DNA from: a virus
Length of the DNA: 64,000 bases
Reading direction: 5' to 3' (one strand)
Virus record (IMG/VR): IMGVR_UViG_3300045902_000324
Coordinates: 33,463-97,462 of that record
The notes under the pieces are model-generated. The model saw only the letters and a program-made list of their open reading frames with translations, was not told the DNA's origin and did no database searches. Both the position numbers and the translations under genes were made by a program. The first letter of the stretch is position 1, and each line of letters starts with the position of its first letter. Below are positions 59,980 through 64,000 of the stretch, in pieces.

Positions 59980-60217
59980 TTTTCTTCAGTGCCATAGTAA
60001 GCACCATGATTGTCTGGTCTTCAAGTTTTCTGAACCAAAGGATCGATTCTCGGCTCAAAGCCGTGTTGAAATTTGTACACAGATCGTCTGGTGCCATTCG
60101 AAGATCGACTGGTGTCTGAATCCAATCGACAAGAACGCCAATCATTAGGACTTTTTGATACGACGTGTCTCCTAGGGCATTAGGTTCTACTGCTGTGGAC
60201 GCGGTTGAAACAGTCAT
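59963..60217 (-). CDS. Hypothetical protein
   Basis: 84 residues, first gene of the nblA operon. Contains YQKVLMIGVLVDWIQTPVDL and MVLTMALKKIAETL. No motif recognised. Overlaps the next gene by 17 bp. Confidence 0.5.
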   Translation of the reverse strand: MTVSTASTAVEPNALGDTSYQKVLMIGVLVDWIQTPVDLRMAPDDLCTNFNTALSRESILWFRKLEDQTIMVLTMALKKIAETL

Positions 60218-60242
60218 GGGTAATTAAGTGATTCGTTTCGTA

Positions 60243-60272
60243 TATCGTAACTTTGATGCTCTATTAGGTCAA
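60243..60272 (-). promoter_or_regulatory. nblA operon promoter, TTGACC-17-TACGATA
   Basis: -35 at 60272-60267, -10 at 60249-60243. Followed after 25 bp by the first gene of the operon. Confidence 0.75.
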
Positions 60273-60284
60273 GTATCCCAGCAA

Positions 60285-60320
60285 TAAAAAAGGACTGACC
60301 AGAAAACCCCCCGTCAGTCC
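60285..60320 (-). terminator. Intrinsic terminator after the UDP-sugar dehydrogenase gene
   Basis: Stem GGACTGAC / GTCAGTCC, loop of 13, six T on the minus strand. It separates this gene from the nblA operon promoter. Confidence 0.8.
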
Positions 60321-60371
60321 CTTCACTTTTCACCTGAGTTCATCGTTACACGCTGGTTTAGCTATGTCAAC

Positions 60372-61622
60372 CTACAAACTCCAATATTGCAATCGATCTG
60401 GTGCAATATCTTGGAAGTGCCCTTCCACATCTGCGAATAGCGTGCCATCTGGTACATGCTCCAGGATGGTCGGAAGCTGCGACCGGAAAACAGAGTGGGC
60501 ACACAGGACGACTACTGCGGTCAGTCCGTGCGCGATGTTTAGTATGGAAGCTAGGTCTAATGGATAGAAACCGTTTTCCTGCAATGCATCTGGGCACACC
60601 ACTGGGTCATACAAATAACATTTCTCAATCGACGATGCGATCGCCAGCGCCATGCTGTTGCGCGTATCCCGCACGTTCGGCTTGAACGCGGCACCTAAAC
60701 ACAAAACATTGCCTCCGACGGCTGATACTTCGTCCCTCACCCTCTCGACAATGTAGTCAGCCATCCCATCGTTGCGGCTGCGTGCAGCTTCTACAACGAG
60801 TGGCTGGTCGGGCATGACCTTACGCGCCCAGTCCACAAAGAAAAGCGGGTCTACCGCGATGCAATGCCCCCCAACTAGCCCAGGGTAGAACGAGGCAAAA
60901 TTCCATTTTGTACCGCAAGCATCAAGAACATTCTGCATGTCCACGTCACTGCCGCAAGCGATAGAAAACTCGTTCATTAAAGCAATATTTACGTCTCTCT
61001 GAGCGTTCTCCAGCAGCTTGCACGCCTCCGCCTCCTTAATCGAGCACATGTGGACAGTCGGAGCCACAGATCTGTACAGATCACCAGCCCGTTTCTGGGC
61101 AGACGGGGTGTTCGCGCCGACAACCTTCGTCACCGTGGCAAGTGTGTGCATCATATCGCCTGGATTTACTCGCTCAGGCGAGTATGCCACATCGAAATCA
61201 TTGTGCCTAGCCGTAGAAATTACAGCGAAAACGCAAACGTCCTCTGTCACTCCGGGGTATACGGTGCTTTCCCAGATCACTAACCCACCCCGTGGAACGT
61301 GGCGACCCACAAGTGCTGACGCAGCAACCAACATGCTCAGATCAGGGTTCCGGTCATGATCGACTGGCGTTGGCACACAAACGATGAACACATTGCATCC
61401 ACCCAGGTCTGCTTCATCTGAAGTGATCACCATATCAATCTGTTGCGCTGATTGGAGAGCAGCCCCAGACACCTCCCCGTTTTTGTCATATCCAGACTTC
61501 AGCGCCAATACCCTATCGACGTTGGTATCATACCCAACAACAGTATTGCCCCCATCAAACAGGGCGATCGCCAGAGGCAACCCCACGTAACCCAACCCGA
61601 TAACTGCGATTTTTTCAGCCAT
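60372..61622 (-). CDS. UDP-sugar 6-dehydrogenase (UDP-ManNAc/GlcNAc type)
   Basis: 416 residues, the family length. IAVIGLGYVGLPLAIAL (NAD site), VCVPTPVDHDRNPDL, WESTVYPGVTE, LLENAQRDVNIALMNE, GLVGGHCIAVDPLFF with the catalytic Cys, and LCLGAAFKPNVRDTRNS in the third domain. It oxidises C6 of a UDP-sugar to a uronic acid in two steps. The pattern is nearer the N-acetylhexosamine dehydrogenases (WecC/TviB) than UDP-glucose dehydrogenase. Possible partner of the epimerase and PIG-L enzyme. Confidence 0.87.
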   Translation of the reverse strand: MAEKIAVIGLGYVGLPLAIALFDGGNTVVGYDTNVDRVLALKSGYDKNGEVSGAALQSAQQIDMVITSDEADLGGCNVFIVCVPTPVDHDRNPDLSMLVAASALVGRHVPRGGLVIWESTVYPGVTEDVCVFAVISTARHNDFDVAYSPERVNPGDMMHTLATVTKVVGANTPSAQKRAGDLYRSVAPTVHMCSIKEAEACKLLENAQRDVNIALMNEFSIACGSDVDMQNVLDACGTKWNFASFYPGLVGGHCIAVDPLFFVDWARKVMPDQPLVVEAARSRNDGMADYIVERVRDEVSAVGGNVLCLGAAFKPNVRDTRNSMALAIASSIEKCYLYDPVVCPDALQENGFYPLDLASILNIAHGLTAVVVLCAHSVFRSQLPTILEHVPDGTLFADVEGHFQDIAPDRLQYWSL

Positions 61623-61675
61623 GCCTGCTAATATCGAAATGTCCTTTATTCATTTTGTCATCTAAAAGTACAACT

Positions 61676-62320
61676 ATGGAACTATCCGATATCGAATCGT
61701 ATTACTCCAATCTATTCAATGAGCACGGCCCGAGTCATCTCGCCATTTCTTGGAAAGAAGATCGATCTAGTACAACCATGTACCAAGTCATGGCTGAAGA
61801 AGGAGGCAGCGACGCTATACAGGACAAGAAAATCTTGGACTTTGGTTGCGGATATGGTGGCTTTCTTGGGTTTCTGCTGGAACACTTGATTATTCCACGC
61901 CAGTACACCGGGGTCGAAATCGTACCAGAGTTCATCGAATACGCCAGCAACAAATACGCCATCAACAAATATCCGTTTGAGTTCATGCGACAGCATGAAG
62001 TTTCCAATGACAGAACATTCGATCATGTGTTCATTAACGGAGTGTTCCCGCTGCGACGCGGCTCCGATGAGGAGAGCAGGCTTACGTGGCAGAACACAGT
62101 GCGGTGGTGCCTAGAGCGATCGCCCGCAGTGTCGTTCGATTTCTTCTCCGTTGCGTCGGACTTCAGAAACCCAGATCGCTACTACGAACACCCTGGCATA
62201 GTGTGGGACTTCCTCAAGTCAATCGATGCACATGGACTCGTCAACATCAGGAACAACTATTTGATGTCTGACGCTCACAAGTGCCCATTCAGTTTTACTG
62301 TGACGTTCAAATCCTCATAG
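61676..62320 (+). CDS. Class I SAM-dependent methyltransferase
   Basis: 214 residues from ATG 61676. Rossmann motif I KILDFGCGYGGFLGFLLEHL, then YTGVEIVPEFIEYA (motif II acidic) and HVFINGVFPL. No DNA-methylase DPPY motif. Related small methyltransferases act on sugars, lipids or small molecules. Divergent from the dehydrogenase; ends convergently with the glycosyltransferase with a 6-bp overlap. Confidence 0.72.
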   Translation: MELSDIESYYSNLFNEHGPSHLAISWKEDRSSTTMYQVMAEEGGSDAIQDKKILDFGCGYGGFLGFLLEHLIIPRQYTGVEIVPEFIEYASNKYAINKYPFEFMRQHEVSNDRTFDHVFINGVFPLRRGSDEESRLTWQNTVRWCLERSPAVSFDFFSVASDFRNPDRYYEHPGIVWDFLKSIDAHGLVNIRNNYLMSDAHKCPFSFTVTFKSS

Positions 62321-63085
62321 CGGAATCGAAATCTGTATCTGGTAGTCGTGCTTCGCTTTAGCCCGCATAGCACCAACCTTCTGCGAGACGATGCGGGGGC
62401 CAAACAGATCCCGCATTAACTCAAATTCAAACTTAAGCTGACTCAGGTTCCGGTAATTGGCGTTACCCTCAGTGCCAGTAGCGGTTTCATTCGCCTCGAT
62501 TGCAAACCTATCATCCATAAAGGCTGTCCGGTGATGGTAGGCGTTGAGACAGCTTATCCAGAAATCCAGGTAGCACTTGATCTTTGGGTTGAACTTCAAC
62601 TTAGACCCGGACAAGATTCCCATGCCACAGAAATACATCCGTCCGGTTAGCCGAAACGGTCGCTGACCCCCATAACTCAGCGGGTTGCTGGTCGATGCAC
62701 CAGCCCCATACAAGAACGCGCCCATGTCGTGGCACATGTCCGCCCAGTGCTGTACCAGAGGTTCTGCGAGTTCTGGATCACATTCGCGTGCAGCCTTTTT
62801 TGTCTCAAAGCACCGAGTTATGCCTGTCACATCATCATCCAGAAAAAACACATCTCCACCGAGCAGATCTAGCACCCATTGTGCTTTTCTGCTTAGTCCG
62901 CCATCTACTCCGGTTTCAACCTCGTCCGGGTGTGCCAGGATCTCCACGCCAGGATTGTAGTGTCGGTATACGTCTGCCTGTGATTCTGCCACGCATAGCA
63001 CAGCATTCTTGAATGTACGCAATGTAGTGACGCGATCGGCACGCCCTCGACTCAAAATAACGGTTGTCTGCTTAGCTGCACCCAT
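62315..63085 (-). CDS. GT-A glycosyltransferase resembling TET/JBP-associated glycosyltransferases
   Basis: 256 residues. N-terminal SRGRADRVTTLRTF, then VYRHYNPGVEILAHP, GLSRKAQWVLDLLGGDVFFL and FLDDDVTGITRCF with the DxD/DDD metal site; FMDDRFAIEANE may carry a second acidic motif. The order matches TAGT-type enzymes, which glycosylate modified cytosine in phage DNA. The family call is from pattern memory. It is coupled to a ParB-like gene (TGATG), a partner common in DNA modification loci. No TET/JBP gene is in the window. Confidence 0.6.
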   Translation of the reverse strand: MGAAKQTTVILSRGRADRVTTLRTFKNAVLCVAESQADVYRHYNPGVEILAHPDEVETGVDGGLSRKAQWVLDLLGGDVFFLDDDVTGITRCFETKKAARECDPELAEPLVQHWADMCHDMGAFLYGAGASTSNPLSYGGQRPFRLTGRMYFCGMGILSGSKLKFNPKIKCYLDFWISCLNAYHHRTAFMDDRFAIEANETATGTEGNANYRNLSQLKFEFELMRDLFGPRIVSQKVGAMRAKAKHDYQIQISIPL

Positions 63086-63717
63086 CAGAAACTAATCTCT
63101 CCGATTTCCTGTTCCGCCATTTCGCTGCGGCTGTTCCACATATCTGTGAAACGGGCAACGGTCAAAACCCTTCCGGTGCCGACCATCTTGTTCGCTTGAA
63201 ACCCACGCTCACGTCTAAGCTGTAGCACCGTGGTCAGAAACGCCCAGTCTGTCTCGTTGTCCGAGATGATCAGCACATAATCGTGCTTCTCTCCGAACCT
63301 GGGCACAATCGGAAAACTCGGCTCATCTGAAACTTCCTTGGATAACTTGTTCTCCAGCGCGACGATTGCTGTGGGCGCAAAGCCGGGCGGAATATCCGAA
63401 CACTTTTTCAGCCCAGCCAACAGCCGATCATCATCCCACACAGCATTTCTGCCGATCTGATTGTCTGATAGCGCCCGCTCCACAGCCGTCGTATCGTCGT
63501 CTTCTACGAACGTTACGTCGATAGTATCCCAGCCCAGCTTGCGTGCAGCCATCACCATGTGGTTGCCAATTAACACCTTCATGCTGCTGCGTTGTACGAC
63601 AGCGGGGCGGTGCTGCCCAAATTTCTGAAGCGACTGCACGATCTCCGCTACTTTACCTTTGTTTGCATTGTCTGGGTCTAGTACCAGGGTATCGAGGGCG
63701 ATCGACTCTACTTCCAC
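63085..63717 (-). CDS. ParB-fold protein 2
   Basis: 210 residues from GTG 63717. ParB N-terminal signature: LDTLVLDPDNANKGKVAEIV, FGQHRPAVVQ, VLIGNHMVMAARKLGW (box II variant GNH), ALSDNQIGRNAVWDD. The C-terminal 90 residues (FGEKHDYVLIISDNETDWAF) are different from ParB 1. Free ParB-fold proteins next to glycosyltransferases and methyltransferases are typical of phage base-modification loci. Coupled to the glycosyltransferase. Confidence 0.75.
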   Translation of the reverse strand: MEVESIALDTLVLDPDNANKGKVAEIVQSLQKFGQHRPAVVQRSSMKVLIGNHMVMAARKLGWDTIDVTFVEDDDTTAVERALSDNQIGRNAVWDDDRLLAGLKKCSDIPPGFAPTAIVALENKLSKEVSDEPSFPIVPRFGEKHDYVLIISDNETDWAFLTTVLQLRRERGFQANKMVGTGRVLTVARFTDMWNSRSEMAEQEIGEISF

Positions 63718-63735
63718 AGCCGTACCTAAATGACT

Positions 63736-64000
63736 TCAGCGAACAGTACCCAGCCCAGTCCGTGTTGTCCACAGCGGCCGCAGCAAATTCCATTCCCACC
63801 AAAGATCTATAGATTTGCTGCACACCCCGTCATCACGCAAGATGCGTATCGACGAGCCATTGTCGAACCGGACAATATCTCTACTGAGGCTCGATATCTT
63901 TAACCTAGAATTTTGTCGAATTGTCCATGTTGCCAAATCGTAGCGTCTGTCTATCCACAGCCCTTGAGTATCGGGCACCCGTAGCACCGAATCGAGCTGT
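63736..64000 (-). CDS. Hypothetical protein (5' end outside window)
   Basis: At least 88 residues; the frame remains open to the window edge, so GTG 63987 is probably not the start. LRVPDTQGLWIDRRYDLATW, DIVRFDNGSSIRILRDDG and WWEWNLLRPLW. The NGSSI stretch is faintly like an ATPase or terminase segment but cannot support a call. In line with the ParB-like gene (18 bp apart). Confidence 0.4.
   Translation of the reverse strand, partial: QLDSVLRVPDTQGLWIDRRYDLATWTIRQNSRLKISSLSRDIVRFDNGSSIRILRDDGVCSKSIDLWWEWNLLRPLWTTRTGLGTVR

Noticed and set aside
1-64000. CRISPR arrays and tRNA or rRNA genes
   Set aside because: No regularly spaced repeats of CRISPR type were seen; the only tandem repeats are the two units at 42553-42591. 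No tRNA cloverleaf or rRNA segment was recognised by eye, so a tRNAscan run could still find one.
1-64000. Frequent GCGATCGC octamers
   Set aside because: This is the HIP1 repeat common in cyanobacterial genomes; it indicates the host group but is not a feature of its own here.

Overview
The window looks like part of a large tailed-phage (siphovirus-type) genome from a cyanobacterial host, with several plasmid-like traits. Phage evidence: a tape measure protein, a lambda-type tail tip set (M, L, K, I, J homologues), an endolysin, a phage-type family A DNA polymerase, a primase-helicase and a RuvC-type resolvase. Cyanobacterial evidence: frequent HIP1 octamers (GCGATCGC) and a small gene at 59516-59698 that reads as NblA, the phycobilisome degradation factor known only from cyanobacteria, algal plastids and some of their phages. 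Both ends of the window cut through genes.

Layout. 1-7.2 kb (+): tape measure protein and a gpM-like tail protein with a very large C-terminal extension. 7.2-15.0 kb (-): a tightly coupled operon M-L-K-I-J followed by an EAL-domain (c-di-GMP phosphodiesterase) gene, tail fibre-like genes, a 33-residue cationic peptide and a type IV prepilin-like gene; J carries a 130-residue bacterial intein-like (Hint) domain. 15.0-16.0 kb (+): endolysin and a small membrane protein. 16.0-16.7 kb: a 726-bp inverted duplication full of GTCATGAC palindromes, with one inward-facing terminator per arm. 16.7-29.8 kb (-): RadC, an IS200/IS605 element, RuvC, PolA, a CoiA-like nuclease, a PrimPol-helicase and a DUF1998 helicase, i.e. 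the replication and recombination block. 29.9-33.4 kb: a repressor-like HTH gene (+), a possible recombination directionality factor and unknown genes. 33.4-42.5 kb (-): a ParM-like actin gene with a ParR-sized partner and upstream direct repeats, heading a coupled run of membrane proteins, two membrane-anchored M23 peptidases and a GIY-YIG protein. 42.7-54.7 kb: a helicase, an exonuclease, a second IS200/IS605 element, a DnaN sliding clamp, two sigma-like proteins, a ParB-like gene and many small unknown genes. 54.8-63.7 kb: sugar and nucleotide-sugar genes (two WbqC-like, PIG-L deacetylase, epimerase, UDP-sugar dehydrogenase, methyltransferase), a glycosyltransferase resembling those of phage DNA base-modification loci, a ParB-like gene, a RarA C-terminal-like protein and the nblA operon.

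How it may work together. The non-structural minus-strand genes share a promoter motif, TTGACN - 17 or 18 bp - TACGAY, seen at least 13 times between 26.8 and 60.3 kb and not found by eye in front of the tail genes. This suggests one expression class, perhaps linked to the two phage sigma-like proteins. ParM/ParR-like genes, a repressor-like gene and a possible excision factor fit a phage that can persist as a plasmid. NblA, the EAL protein and the prepilin-like protein point to manipulation of host light harvesting, c-di-GMP signalling and pili. The 53-64 kb genes are a candidate pathway for making and attaching an unusual sugar, to DNA or to a surface polymer. All functions are read from sequence motifs by eye; no database search was run.
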